Positions 18,490-27,181 of a DNA stretch of 64,000 nucleotides are shown here, one piece after another. A model generated the notes under the pieces. That model saw only the letters and a program-made list of their open reading frames with translations, did not search any database and was not told the DNA's origin. Each line of letters opens with the position of its first letter. The stretch's first letter is position 1. This DNA is from Streptomyces sp. CB02414. Its GTDB lineage: Bacteria > Actinomycetota > Actinomycetes > Streptomycetales > Streptomycetaceae. Position numbers and translations under genes: made by a program. The stretch lies in contig NZ_LIPF01000004.1 in assembly GCF_001905385.1 (NCBI RefSeq), positions 372,001 to 436,000 on the forward strand. Direction: 5' to 3'.

Positions 18490-19230
18490 ATGGAATCGGT
18501 CGATGCGGTCCCTCCTTACCCGGAGCCTCCCTGGGACTACGTGAACGCGTCGATCCTGAACATCATGGCCAGGGTCGGGCGTCCGGAACACCTTCACCGC
18601 TTCTTGGCCCCTGGGGTGTCGGTGCAGGAGGGGCAGGACTTGGTCGTCTTCACCTTTCTCGACGTGCCGAACATCCCGCAGATGGGCCCCGACTACCACT
18701 CCTGCGAAGCGGGGGTGGTCATCCCGGTGACGACCCCGGGCGGGGTCAGGGGCGGGCACTTCGCGTTCATGCTGGTGGACAACGACGTCGCGATCACCGC
18801 TGGACGCGAGATCTGGGGGTATCCCAAGAAGCTCGCCCAGGTACGGATGCGGCGGGTGGCGGACGACGAGATCACGGCCTCCGCGACCCATCACCCGTTC
18901 CGCGAGTGGAACACCGCGGGAGCGCTGCGGGCCCGCGCACGCCTGGACGGCAGCGCCGACGCGTTGTGGGACGGCATGCGGGCCTTCGAGCCCCGCATCC
19001 TGTCACGGCGGGTCCGGTCGCCGGAGTCGGGCCGGCCCGACGGCTGGACGGTGCTGGCGGTGGCGGGTGAAACGGTGCGGGTGCACGAGCGTGCCAGCGG
19101 CTCCGCGACCCTCGACCTCGGAGCTTCTCCGCAGGAGGGACTCGACCGGCTCGGTTCACTCGACGTCCTCGGCGCTCTGTACACCCGCTGCGACTTCGTC
19201 CTGGACTACGGGACTCCCGTGCGGGGATGA
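18490..19230 (+). CDS. Acetoacetate decarboxylase-fold enzyme
   Basis: A 246-aa member of the acetoacetate decarboxylase superfamily. The Schiff-base lysine region is intact: GREIWGYPKK with Lys113/Lys114 corresponding to the paired lysines of the decarboxylase. The glutamate- and proline-rich loop DVPNIPQMGPDY and the FREWN segment are also family-like. Start is ATG 18490 behind GGAGG. Relatives include true beta-keto-acid decarboxylases and also lyases, hydratases and aldolase-like enzymes, so decarboxylation of a beta-keto acid produced by the pathway is an inference. It probably closes the operon. Confidence 0.85.
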   Translation: MESVDAVPPYPEPPWDYVNASILNIMARVGRPEHLHRFLAPGVSVQEGQDLVVFTFLDVPNIPQMGPDYHSCEAGVVIPVTTPGGVRGGHFAFMLVDNDVAITAGREIWGYPKKLAQVRMRRVADDEITASATHHPFREWNTAGALRARARLDGSADALWDGMRAFEPRILSRRVRSPESGRPDGWTVLAVAGETVRVHERASGSATLDLGASPQEGLDRLGSLDVLGALYTRCDFVLDYGTPVRG

Positions 19231-19335
19231 CGGTCGGGCCATGACCCTCCCGCGGCCTGCCCCCGAGTTCGCCTGCCCCTCCTGAGCCCCCGGCGGCACT
19301 GTCGGTTCCGGCCGATCTGCCCTCCGAACCCGCGG

Positions 19336-19393
19336 TTTTTTGCATGAAATGAAAATTTGCATCTATCTGCATTTTTGCATAGCGTGCAACTTC
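19336..19393 (+). promoter_or_regulatory. AT-rich promoter/operator island with repeated TGCA
   Basis: An abrupt AT-rich block directly before the TetR gene contains five TGCA cores at 19341, 19358, 19368, 19376 and 19385. The segment GAAAATTTGCA ... TGCATTTTT (about 19351-19376) forms an imperfect dyad. Repeated short palindromic cores right at the start of a TetR gene suggest autoregulation with several operator copies overlapping the promoter. Confidence 0.55.
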
Positions 19394-20035
19394 GTGAGGG
19401 AGAAGAGCGCCGCCCACGCCGGGTTGCGGGAGCGCAAGAAGCAGGCCACCCGTGTTGCCCTGGTGGAGGCAGCCGTCCGGCTGGGGGCGAAACACGGGGT
19501 GGAACACGTCACCGTCGACGCCATCAGCAGGGCCGCCGGAGTGTCGCCGCGCACGTTCTTCAACTACTTCACTTGCCGTGACGACGTCTTCGTGCTGACC
19601 AACGAGGAGCCGAGCGCCCGCATCAGGCGAGCCATGAGTGAAGCGAGTCCCGACCTCACCCCCCTGCACGTCCTGCGCGAGGCGATGACCGTCGAGTTGG
19701 CGGAGATCGAGCGGCGGCACGATCTGTGGCGTCTGCACGCCGAACTGCTCCGCAAATCGCCCCACCTTCTCGCGCGCACCATCGGTGCTCACGTCGAGGA
19801 CGAACTCGCCCTGGCAAAGGCCGTCGCCGAGCGTGTCGGAACGAGTGGGGCGGGGGGACCGGGCCCGGGTCTGTACCCGAGGCTGGTGGCTGCCGTGGGC
19901 GTCACCGCCCTCCGGGTCGCGGCTGAGCACTGGAGCGCCCGGCAGGACGAGGCGCTCTTCACGGATGTCTTTGACGAGGCGTTCGAGCAGCTCGCAGCCG
20001 GCCTGCCCACACCGTCCGGGTGCGGCGCGCACTGA
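19394..20035 (+). CDS. TetR-family transcriptional regulator
   Basis: A 213-aa repressor-type protein. The TetR DNA-binding domain occupies about residues 12-60, with TRVALVEAAVRLGAKHG, VTVDAISRAAGVSPRTFF and NYFTCRDD. The C-terminal ligand domain is not assignable to a subfamily. An in-frame ATG at 19340 would translate the AT-rich operator block into a Cys/Ile-rich leader not found in TetR proteins, so GTG 19394 is preferred; there is no good ribosome site, so leaderless or weakly led translation is possible. The MFS exporter follows 98 bp downstream, the classic efflux-repressor arrangement. Confidence 0.9.
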   Translation: MREKSAAHAGLRERKKQATRVALVEAAVRLGAKHGVEHVTVDAISRAAGVSPRTFFNYFTCRDDVFVLTNEEPSARIRRAMSEASPDLTPLHVLREAMTVELAEIERRHDLWRLHAELLRKSPHLLARTIGAHVEDELALAKAVAERVGTSGAGGPGPGLYPRLVAAVGVTALRVAAEHWSARQDEALFTDVFDEAFEQLAAGLPTPSGCGAH

Positions 20036-20133
20036 CCCGGCACGCGGAAGACGTCCCGACCGCACCACGCCGTGGCTTCAACGACGACTTCTACGGCGGA
20101 CGACATGTTATCGAGCTAGTGAAAAGAGCTGTG

Positions 20134-21747
20134 GTGAGTACACCTTCGGCGCCGGAGACGGCGTCACCGACCTCGATGTCCGAGCGGCAGATACTCCAGG
20201 CCATGTCCGGACTGATGGCGGGCATGTTCGTCGCCATCCTGGCCGGCACGGTCGTGGCCAACGCGCTGCCGCGCATCATTTCCGACCTGGGCGCCAGCCA
20301 GTCCGCGTACACCTGGGTGGTCACCGCCGAGTTGCTGGCCATGACCGCGACGGTGCCGCTGTGGGGCAAGCTGTCCGACCTCTACAACCAGAAGCTGCTG
20401 CTGCAGGCTTCACTGGCCATGTTCATAGTGGGCTCGCTGCTCGCAGGTTTCTCCCAGGACGCCAGTCTGCTGATCTTCAGCCGTGTTGCCCAGGGCATCG
20501 GCGCGGGCGGTCTCACCGCTCTGGCGCAGGTGGTCATGGCCGCCATCATCCCGCCGCGCCGACTGGGGAAGTACGCGGGAGTGTTCGGTGCCGTCTTCGC
20601 CGTCGGTACCGTCGCGGGACCGCTCATCGGTGGTGTGCTGGTGGACACCTCGTGGCTGGGCTGGCGCTGGTGCTTCTTCATCGGTGTGCCCTTCGCGCTG
20701 CTGGCCATCGTGTTGCTCCAGCGCACCCTGAACCTGCCCACCGTCCGCCGCGAGGCGAAGATCGACTTCCTGGGTGCGTTCCTGATCGTCGCCGGTATCT
20801 GCACCCTTCTCATCTGGGTCTCCCTGGCCGGTGTCGAGTACGACTGGGCCTCCTGGCAGACCGCCGCCCTGACCGGTGCCGGCGTAGCCCTGCTGGCGGT
20901 GGCCGTCTTCGTGGAGTCGCGGGTCGCCGAGCCTGTAATTCCGCTCGGCATCTTCCGCAACCGCACCGTGTCGCTTACCACCGTGGCCAGCCTCCTGGTC
21001 GGCGTCGCGATGTTCGGCGGGACGGTCTTCCTCTCGCAGTACTTCCAGGTCTCCCTCGGTAAGTCGCCGACCGTCGCGGGACTGATGAGCCTGCCGATGA
21101 TTCTGGGCCTGCTCGTGTCGTCCACCGTCGCCGGACAGCTCATCAGCCGCACTGGCAAGTGGAAGAGCTACCTGGTCGTCGGCGCGGTCCTCATGACGGT
21201 GGGCCTCGCCCTCCTGTCCACGATCGGCTCCGACACGCACTTCGGCCTGCTGAGCCTCTACATGGCGGTCATGGGCGTGGGCGTCGGCATGCTGATGCAG
21301 AACCTGGTCCTCGCTGCCCAGAACGACGTGCCCGCCACGGAACTGGGCGCCGCCACGTCGGTGCTGTCCTTCTTCCGAAGTCTGGGTGGCTCCATCGGCA
21401 CCAGCGTGCTCGGTGCGATCCTGGCCAACCGCGTGGCCACCGAGATGGCCGACGGGCTGAGCGAGGCGGGCGTCCCGGACGGTGCGGCTCAGGCCGGCGG
21501 GCACGGTGTTCCCGACATGAGCACACTCCCGGGTCCCATGCGGGAGATCGTGGAGCACGCCTATGGAGCCGCCACCGGGGACCTCTTCCTCGTGGCCACG
21601 CCCTTCGCACTGCTGGCCCTGGTCGCCGTCGTGTTCGTCAAGGAGAAGCCGCTGAAGGACACCAGCGGCATGGAACGTCTCTCCGAGGAGACCGCCGGAG
21701 CGGCGGAGAAGGCCGACGCCACCGCGGCGCCGGCGCAGGTCAAGTGA
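20134..21747 (+). CDS. MFS multidrug exporter, DHA2 (14-TM) type
   Basis: A 537-aa proton-coupled exporter. Many hydrophobic segments are spaced as in 14-helix EmrB/QacA-type transporters. Visible signatures are the motif A loop GKLSDLYNQK, FSRVAQGIGAGG, and motif C GAVFAVGTVAGPLIGG ending at LGWRWCFFIGVPFALLA. The C-terminal tail is polar and Ala/Glu-rich. GTG 20134 (or 20131) follows GAAAAGAG; the longer frame from 20020 overlaps the TetR gene. It is probably repressed by the upstream TetR and induced by the exported compound. Confidence 0.92.
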   Translation: MSTPSAPETASPTSMSERQILQAMSGLMAGMFVAILAGTVVANALPRIISDLGASQSAYTWVVTAELLAMTATVPLWGKLSDLYNQKLLLQASLAMFIVGSLLAGFSQDASLLIFSRVAQGIGAGGLTALAQVVMAAIIPPRRLGKYAGVFGAVFAVGTVAGPLIGGVLVDTSWLGWRWCFFIGVPFALLAIVLLQRTLNLPTVRREAKIDFLGAFLIVAGICTLLIWVSLAGVEYDWASWQTAALTGAGVALLAVAVFVESRVAEPVIPLGIFRNRTVSLTTVASLLVGVAMFGGTVFLSQYFQVSLGKSPTVAGLMSLPMILGLLVSSTVAGQLISRTGKWKSYLVVGAVLMTVGLALLSTIGSDTHFGLLSLYMAVMGVGVGMLMQNLVLAAQNDVPATELGAATSVLSFFRSLGGSIGTSVLGAILANRVATEMADGLSEAGVPDGAAQAGGHGVPDMSTLPGPMREIVEHAYGAATGDLFLVATPFALLALVAVVFVKEKPLKDTSGMERLSEETAGAAEKADATAAPAQVK

Positions 21748-21786
21748 TCCCGAAGTCCGTGCCACGGATCCGACGGGGCCTGTAAC

Positions 21787-21834
21787 AGCGTCAGGCGGGG
21801 CGGGCGGAGCACTCCGCCCGCCCCGCCTGACGCT
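21787..21834 (+). terminator. Strong bidirectional terminator hairpin
   Basis: Two perfectly complementary 21-nt arms (21787-21807 and 21814-21834) flank a 6-nt AGCACT loop. The stem is extremely GC-rich (GGCGGGGCGGGCGG). It lies 39 nt after the MFS stop and 10 nt before the stop of the convergent gene at 21845, so it can terminate both transcripts. Confidence 0.9.
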
Positions 21835-21844
21835 TCCGGCGTCC

Positions 21845-22387
21845 TCAGGCCGGCCAGTCGAACCCGAGGCTCTCCTTGCGCTGCAACCACTTCTCGATGC
21901 CGGCCTCGCCCTCCACTGGAAGGACCTTGCCGACGATGCGCCGGCGGTCCTCGGTCAGCCGGCTCATCAGCGCGTAGTCGGCCGCTCCGTCCACGTGCCG
22001 GGTGAGCCGGAACGTCGTCCGGGGGTCGACGTAGATCTCCTTGAGGTACGAGATCGGCTGCCCGACCCGGGCGTGGACCGTGCGAAAGTGGTTGGGACGC
22101 AGCTTCTCGTGCTCCGGGTCCCCGTCGATGTGGACCACCGTGTACGGAACCCACTCGTCGTCGCCGTAACGAACGCGGTAGTGCATGTAGAGGTGCAAGT
22201 CCTCGGCGTGGTCGATGCGTACCCGGAAGTCCGCCCACGGGCCCTCGTGACGAATCTCCACGAACTGCTGCCTGATCACCTCCGGCACCCACTCGCCGGT
22301 GTCCGGGTCACGAATCCTGGACTCGGAGTGATCCATCACCCAGAACCCGTCCAGGCCGGACGGGTCGTAGTGCTCCTTGAGTGCCAT
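21845..22387 (-). CDS. Unrecognised soluble protein, paralogue 1
   Basis: A 180-aa protein without signal peptide, membrane segment or cofactor motif that I recognise. It is unmistakably paralogous to the gene at 22420: shared blocks include DTGEWVPEVIRQQ, RIDHAEDL, RYGDDEWVPY, VHIDGDPEHEKLRPNHFR, HARVG and VDPRT. These His/Asp/Arg-rich conserved blocks look like a binding or active-site surface rather than a structural repeat. Start ATG 22387 is preceded by GAGGAG. It lies 32 bp downstream of its paralogue in the same orientation, so the pair is probably co-transcribed and may form a heterodimer. Confidence 0.75.
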   Translation of the reverse strand: MALKEHYDPSGLDGFWVMDHSESRIRDPDTGEWVPEVIRQQFVEIRHEGPWADFRVRIDHAEDLHLYMHYRVRYGDDEWVPYTVVHIDGDPEHEKLRPNHFRTVHARVGQPISYLKEIYVDPRTTFRLTRHVDGAADYALMSRLTEDRRRIVGKVLPVEGEAGIEKWLQRKESLGFDWPA

Positions 22388-22419
22388 GTCCGCTCCTCGC
22401 TCGCTGATCGGGTCACCGC

Positions 22420-22953
22420 TCACGGCCACTCGGGGGCGGCACCGTGGTGCTTGATCGAGTGCTTCTCGATCCCCGCGTCCCCCTCGGCGGCGATCACCTT
22501 GGCGACGGACCGCTCGCAGTCCTCACTGAGTCGCACCATCAGTACGTACTGGGCCTCGCCCGTGGGGTGTCTGGTGATCCGGATGCGTGTACGCGGGTCG
22601 ACGTACACCTGCTTCACGTAGCCCATCACGCCCCCGACCCTCGCGTGGTGCTTGCGGAAGTGGTTGGGCCGCAGGCTCTCGTGCTCCGGGTCGCCCTCGA
22701 TGTGCACGATCTCGTAGGGGGCCCAGTCGTCGGAGCCGTACCGACAGGTGTAGCGAAGGTACATGCTGAGGTCTTCGGCGTGGTCGATCCGGCCCTGGAA
22801 GGTCATCACGTCACCCTCATGACGGACCTCGCTGACCTGGCTTCTGATCGGCTCCGGCACCCACTGCCCGGTGACGGGATCGAGCACCTTGGAGTCCGGC
22901 AGGTACATGTGCCAGACGCCGTCGAAACCGCTGGTGTCGAACGCTGTACTCAT
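22420..22953 (-). CDS. Unrecognised soluble protein, paralogue 2
   Basis: A 177-aa partner of the previous entry, with the same architecture: an N-terminal GFDGVWHMYLPDSKVLDP block, then VPEPIRSQVSEVRHEG, RIDHAEDLSMYLRY, GDPEHESLRPNHFRKHHARVG and a C-terminal VDPRTRIRITRHPTGEAQY. No known family was recognised. The start at 22953 is supported by AGAGGAAG; the longer frame to 23118 adds a low-complexity Arg/Pro/Gly stretch. Its promoter should lie in the following 400-bp gap. Position beside acyl-CoA genes suggests a catabolic accessory role, but this is context only. Confidence 0.75.
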   Translation of the reverse strand: MSTAFDTSGFDGVWHMYLPDSKVLDPVTGQWVPEPIRSQVSEVRHEGDVMTFQGRIDHAEDLSMYLRYTCRYGSDDWAPYEIVHIEGDPEHESLRPNHFRKHHARVGGVMGYVKQVYVDPRTRIRITRHPTGEAQYVLMVRLSEDCERSVAKVIAAEGDAGIEKHSIKHHGAAPEWP

Positions 22954-23368
22954 CGCTTCCTCTCGCAGTGTCGGGGCACGCCGGCCCGTCGGGGATGCCG
23001 TACGACCGCGATGCCCGGCGGAGCCGGCGAACGAGGAGGCTTGGAGCCGCGAACACGGAGCGGGCGCGACGAGTGACGGAGAGCCGCCCCCCGGGGAACC
23101 GCGGCGCGCGTGCGCCATCCCCTCGCGTCGGCGGTCGAGTCGTCGCGGCCGACGCCCATAACTGACGTCGACGTCGAAATAGACTTTAATCCCTGAGCCG
23201 TGCGCACGTCAACGCACCTGACAGGGAGAGTGCGTCGGCATCCCTGGTGCCCCGGGGTGGGCACGTGGCAGGACCGCGTCACGCGCCCACCACCGTGAAC
23301 GGAGGGGGTCCGGCTGTGCGGCGGGCCGACGACGCGGCCCGGCCCCACGCGCTGGGCGTCACCGCCGT
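22954..23368. promoter_or_regulatory. Intergenic region with palindrome GACGTCGACGTC
   Basis: No gene is seen in this 415-bp gap. An AT-rich patch near 23160-23190 carries the perfect 12-bp palindrome GACGTCGACGTC at 23164-23175 next to a run reading AAATAGACTTTAAT. It is placed to regulate the minus-strand paralogue pair. A similar sequence (GACGTCGATGTG) occurs before the ABC importer at 495. Confidence 0.35.
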
Positions 23369-24130
23369 TCAGCGGGGGGCCATGCGGATGGCGCCGTCGA
23401 GCCGGATGGTCTCGCCGTTGAGCATGGGGTTCTCGACGATGTGCTGGACGAGAGCGGCGTACTCCTCCGGGGTTCCGAGACGACTGGGATGCGGCACCTG
23501 GGCACCGAGGGACTGCTTGGCCTCCTCCGGGAGCGAGGCCAGCATAGGCGTCTCGAACAGGCCGGGGGCGATGGTGACCACCCGGATCTGCCGGCTCGCC
23601 AGGTCGCGGGCGACGGGCAGGGTCAGGCCGACGACGCCACCCTTGGACGCGGAGTAGGCGGCCTGGCCGACCTGGCCGTCGAAGGCGGCGACCGACGCGG
23701 TGTTGACGATGACTCCGCGGTCGCCCTGGGCCGGCTCGACGGTGCTCATCCGCTCGGCCGCCAGCCGGATGACATTGAAGGTCCCCACCAAGTTGATCTG
23801 GACGACTCGGGCGAACAGGTCCAACGGGAGCGGTCCCTTCTTGCTCAGGACCCGTGCCGGGGTGCCGATGCCGGCGCAGTTCACCACGATGCGCAGGTCC
23901 CCCAGCCGGCCGGCGGAGTCCAGTGCCGCGGCGATGTCCTGCTCACTCGTGACGTCGGCGGAGGCGAAGGTCACCCGGTCACCGAGTTCGTCCGCCACGG
24001 CGGTGCCGTCGGAGGTCGGGAGGTCCACCAGGACCACCGAGGCACCGGCGGTGAGCAGCCGCTCGGCGGTGGCGCGGCCGAGGCCGGAGGCCCCGCCCGT
24101 GACGAGTGCGACGCATCCTTGAATGTCCAT
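23369..24130 (-). CDS. Short-chain dehydrogenase, 3-hydroxyacyl-CoA dehydrogenase type 2-like
   Basis: A 253-aa classical SDR. The NAD-binding motif is [14 protein letters not shown] lies at about 90, and the catalytic Ser and Tyr-x3-Lys occur in [28 protein letters not shown] order with YSASK. Overall character, including the C-terminal [13 protein letters not shown], resembles HSD10-type 3-hydroxy-2-methylacyl-CoA dehydrogenases, which oxidise the beta-hydroxy group in fatty- or branched-acid degradation. The start at 24130 has GGAG 11 nt upstream. It follows the thiolase gene by 34 bp in the same orientation, fitting the last two steps of a beta-oxidation cycle. Confidence 0.9.
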   Translation of the reverse strand: MDIQGCVALVTGGASGLGRATAERLLTAGASVVLVDLPTSDGTAVADELGDRVTFASADVTSEQDIAAALDSAGRLGDLRIVVNCAGIGTPARVLSKKGPLPLDLFARVVQINLVGTFNVIRLAAERMSTVEPAQGDRGVIVNTASVAAFDGQVGQAAYSASKGGVVGLTLPVARDLASRQIRVVTIAPGLFETPMLASLPEEAKQSLGAQVPHPSRLGTPEEYAALVQHIVENPMLNGETIRLDGAIRMAPR

Positions 24131-24164
24131 GATGTCGATATCTCCTATGAGGACGGACGGTAAG

Positions 24165-25331
24165 TCAGAGGCGTTCGATGACGGTGGCGTTGGCCATGCC
24201 ACCGCCCTCGCACATGGTCTGCAGGCCGTAGCGGCCGCCGGTCGCCTCCAGCTGACCCACCAGCGTGGCCAGCAGCCGGGTACCGGAGGCACCGAGCGGG
24301 TGGCCCAGCGCGATCGCACCGCCGCGGGGATTGAGCTTCTCCGGGTCGGCGCCCAGTTCCCGCTGCCACACCATGGGTACGGGGGCGAAAGCCTCGTTGA
24401 CCTCGTACGCGTCGATGTCGTCGATCGACAGCCCCGAACGGGCCAGGACCTTGTGAGTGGCGGGAACGACGCCGGTGAGCATCAGCAGGGGGTCGGAACC
24501 GGTGACGGCGAACGAGTGGAAGCGGGCCCGCGGGCGAAGGCCCAGCCGCTGGGCCGTTGCGGAACTCATGATGAGGGCCGCCGAGGCGCCGTCGGTGAGC
24601 GGTGACGAGTTGCCGGGGGTGATCCTCCAGTCGATCTCCGGGAAACGACCAGCCGCCGAGTGTGCGGCGAAGGCGGGCTTGAGGCCCGCCAGCCCGTCCG
24701 ATGTGGTTCCTGCGCGGACGGTCTCGTCCGACCTGTGCTCGCCCACCGGCACGATTTCCCCGTCGAAGCCGCCGGACGCGGTGGTGGCCGCCGCCCGCTG
24801 GTGGGAGCGGGCGGCGAAAGCGTCGAGTTCCTCGCGGTCCAGATCCCAGCGGGCGCATATCAGTTCCGCAGACAGGCCCTGAGGGACAAGGCCCTCGGGG
24901 TAGCGGCGGGCCAACTGGGCGCCGGCAGTGTCCGCGTCCCTGGCGTTGGAGAACATCGGCACCCGGCTCATCGACTCCACACCGCAGGCGATCACGATGT
25001 CGTACGCGCCCGCGAGCACTCCCTGAGCCGCGAAGTGCGCCGCCTGCTGACTGGAGCCGCACTGACGGTCGACGGTGGTGGCAGGCACCGACTCAGGGAA
25101 TCCGGCGGCGAGCACCGCGGTCCGCGTGATGTTGAGGGCTTGCTCGTCACTCTGTGAGACGCACCCGCCGATGACGTCGTCGACGAGTGCGGGGTCGAGT
25201 CCGTTGCGTTCGACCAGAGCCTGGAGCACGGTGGCGAGCAGGTCCACCGGGTGGACGGCGGAGAGGGCGCCTCCCGGCTTGCCCTTGCCGGACGCGGTAC
25301 GCACCACGTCGACGATGACGGCGTCGTTCAT
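24165..25331 (-). CDS. Thiolase (acetyl-CoA C-acyltransferase)
   Basis: A 388-aa thiolase that cleaves 3-ketoacyl-CoA with CoA. The nucleophilic Cys91 lies in [11 protein letters not shown], the active-site His in [17 protein letters not shown], and the second Cys in [10 protein letters not shown] near the C-terminus; the NEAFAP motif is also present. Length matches degradative and biosynthetic thiolases. It is probably first in a two-gene transcript with the SDR. Chain-length preference cannot be judged from sequence alone. Confidence 0.95.
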   Translation of the reverse strand: MNDAVIVDVVRTASGKGKPGGALSAVHPVDLLATVLQALVERNGLDPALVDDVIGGCVSQSDEQALNITRTAVLAAGFPESVPATTVDRQCGSSQQAAHFAAQGVLAGAYDIVIACGVESMSRVPMFSNARDADTAGAQLARRYPEGLVPQGLSAELICARWDLDREELDAFAARSHQRAAATTASGGFDGEIVPVGEHRSDETVRAGTTSDGLAGLKPAFAAHSAAGRFPEIDWRITPGNSSPLTDGASAALIMSSATAQRLGLRPRARFHSFAVTGSDPLLMLTGVVPATHKVLARSGLSIDDIDAYEVNEAFAPVPMVWQRELGADPEKLNPRGGAIALGHPLGASGTRLLATLVGQLEATGGRYGLQTMCEGGGMANATVIERL

Positions 25332-26025
25332 CTACGGTCCTTTCACGGGAGGGCCAGGGTGGAGCGAGTGGCGTGACGCCGTTTCGGGGCGGTGTGCGCG
25401 GCGGCCCGTCGTGCTCGTCAGCCCCGCCGCACCGGAACGTGCTTCCCGCTGCGGCCGCGTGCGCCTTCCCGGGCCCCCTCGTTCACGCCGGTCTGCCACG
25501 TGTGCTCGTTCTGGTCCCACATCGAGGGCTCACAGCCGGAGCCGGGGTTTCACTGCGGTGGGTTGACGGGGAGTGGCGGCAACCCGTCGGCAGGCGTGGT
25601 GGAAGAGGATCAGTACGAGGCGGCTTTGAACCTCCGGGCGAACAGACGGTTCAGCGGGCTGATGTCACCCGTCAGTCGTCGCGGTCCTCGTCGCGCTTGC
25701 TCATCGTTCGCCAAGCAGTATGGAAGCTAGGTCGGGTCGGACCGAGACGTCAAGAGGCAAGTCCGTCGCGAGAGTTGCCGACGCGGCTTGCTGAGGGGGC
25801 CGGGAAGAGGCGGATGTCACGTCGACTCCCGAGCGGATGCGCCGCCCGAAATCGATATTATGGCGCCTGTCAATGTGTCGAAGGGTTGTGTTGGCGTCTT
25901 CGTTGGGGAACGGGCCTCGGTGCCGGTAGCCGGTCCGTGATCACGGACCGCGGAACCCCGGTGGAGGCGGCGGCACGCGATCTCCCCAAGCCGTACAACG
26001 ACTGCGAATGTCCCGGAGAGGGCTG
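25332..26025. other. Gap with a possible gene remnant
   Basis: No complete gene is seen. A plus-strand frame ending at 26026 closes with protein-like sequence (ITDRGTPVEAAARDLPKP) immediately abutting the MaoC start, while its upstream part is Arg/Pro/Gly-rich and non-coding in character. This may be the 3' end of a deleted partner gene, for example the second hot-dog protein often paired with MaoC. The AT-rich pocket near 25850-25880 could hold the MaoC promoter. Confidence 0.3.
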
Positions 26026-26463
26026 ATGACCAAAGTCGGCGAGCAGGTGCAAGAGCAGGACTTCGAGGTCGGCGCCGCCTTGCCACCGTTCGTGAGACGG
26101 GCGGATCTGGCGACGTGGAACCGCTATGCGGCCGTGAACGACGAGTTCGTGGCCATTCACATGGACGACGAAGCGGGCCAGGCGGCCGGGTACCCCGGCG
26201 CCATCGGAATGGGCAACCTGATCTGGGCCTGGCTGCACGCGATGATTGAGGACTGGCTCGGGGACCGGGGGCGCCTTGACCGCATGGAGTGCCGGTTCCG
26301 CGCACCCGCACTCAAGGGGGACGAGATCACCTGCGCCGGCACCGTAGTGAGTCGAGAGGTGAGTGAAGACGGCACGGTTGTAGTGCAGTTGGACGCCTGG
26401 GCTGACAAGCAGACAGGGGAGCGTCTGGTGGCCGCGAAAGCCCGGGCCCTGATTCCCGCCTGA
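26026..26463 (+). CDS. MaoC-like hot-dog dehydratase
   Basis: A 145-aa hot-dog-fold protein of the MaoC / R-specific enoyl-CoA hydratase group. The hydratase-2-like motif is visible as AAVNDEFVAIHMDDEAG followed by GYPGAIGMG. The ATG at 26026 is preceded by GGAGAGG; an in-frame ATG at 26008 is less well placed. Two-domain hydratases or heterodimers are common in actinobacterial sterol and branched-acid breakdown, and a single short copy like this often needs a partner. No obvious partner is intact next door. Confidence 0.85.
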   Translation: MTKVGEQVQEQDFEVGAALPPFVRRADLATWNRYAAVNDEFVAIHMDDEAGQAAGYPGAIGMGNLIWAWLHAMIEDWLGDRGRLDRMECRFRAPALKGDEITCAGTVVSREVSEDGTVVVQLDAWADKQTGERLVAAKARALIPA

Positions 26464-27181
26464 TGATCCCCGGTGCTCGAAGCGACGCAAGCGGCCAAGG
26501 TGAGTGAAGTCCCGAACGAGCAGCGGGGCGAGTGCTGTGATCCGGACGCCGTAGAGCGGATGTGCGGCGCCGCCGCCGGGCTCGGACACATGCGCGCTCG
26601 GGCGCTGCCCGAGTCTTGAGCATGAACCGGAGTGGCTTTGCCGAACGGCACCGCGTCGTATGCGGCTTGAGAGGAGCAGTAGCCCGCACCATGGCCGTCC
26701 GCAGGAGCTTGCCCAGGAGCTTCTGCCCGCCGGCGCGACAAACGTTGCCTGCCTTCCGCTCGCGATGTCGCGTGCGTCGAAGAGAGCTGCTGTCCTGTGA
26801 CACCGCGGGACGATTCCATCGACGTGAATGCTTGGAGCGGACCGCCGTGGGTCGATACCCATGCACGGGCTTTCACCGATCGTCCACACGCTCCCGTCTG
26901 GGGCGCGTGACGAGCGGTATGGGCGCGCGCCGCCGCGGTCGTTGACAGCTGTGCCCCGGCAGTCCCCTCCCGCCCGGGAAAGCCCGTCGTTCAAGGGCGT
27001 GTTCAGGCTCTTGCCGGGCGAGATCCCCCTTGGGGCAAGGCCGTGTCCTACCTTGCCGGAAAGGTGCCCGCACGTCTGTTGACACGTGCCGAAAGCAGTT
27101 CCTAGGGTGAGGCGCGCCGGGCGAGGCGGGTTCAGGGACGGATCCGCCCGCGGAGTGCGGCGCCGGCGAGGAGGCTGGCCG
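26464..27181. other. Non-coding or decayed stretch
   Basis: About 720 bp with no convincing complete gene. A short plus-strand frame at 26473-26619 (48 codons, GTG start) has good third-position GC but no ribosome site or recognisable domain and may be debris. The rest has frequent stops in all frames, suggesting sequence decay between the MaoC gene and the broken flavoprotein. Confidence 0.4.

Noticed and set aside
20410..21765. Long minus-strand open frame opposite the MFS exporter
   Set aside because: Antisense shadow; low-complexity His/Gln/Asp/Gly-rich translation with no motif.
26473..26619. 48-codon plus-strand ORF after the MaoC gene
   Set aside because: Good codon bias but no ribosome site, no domain and surrounding decay; left as possible debris.
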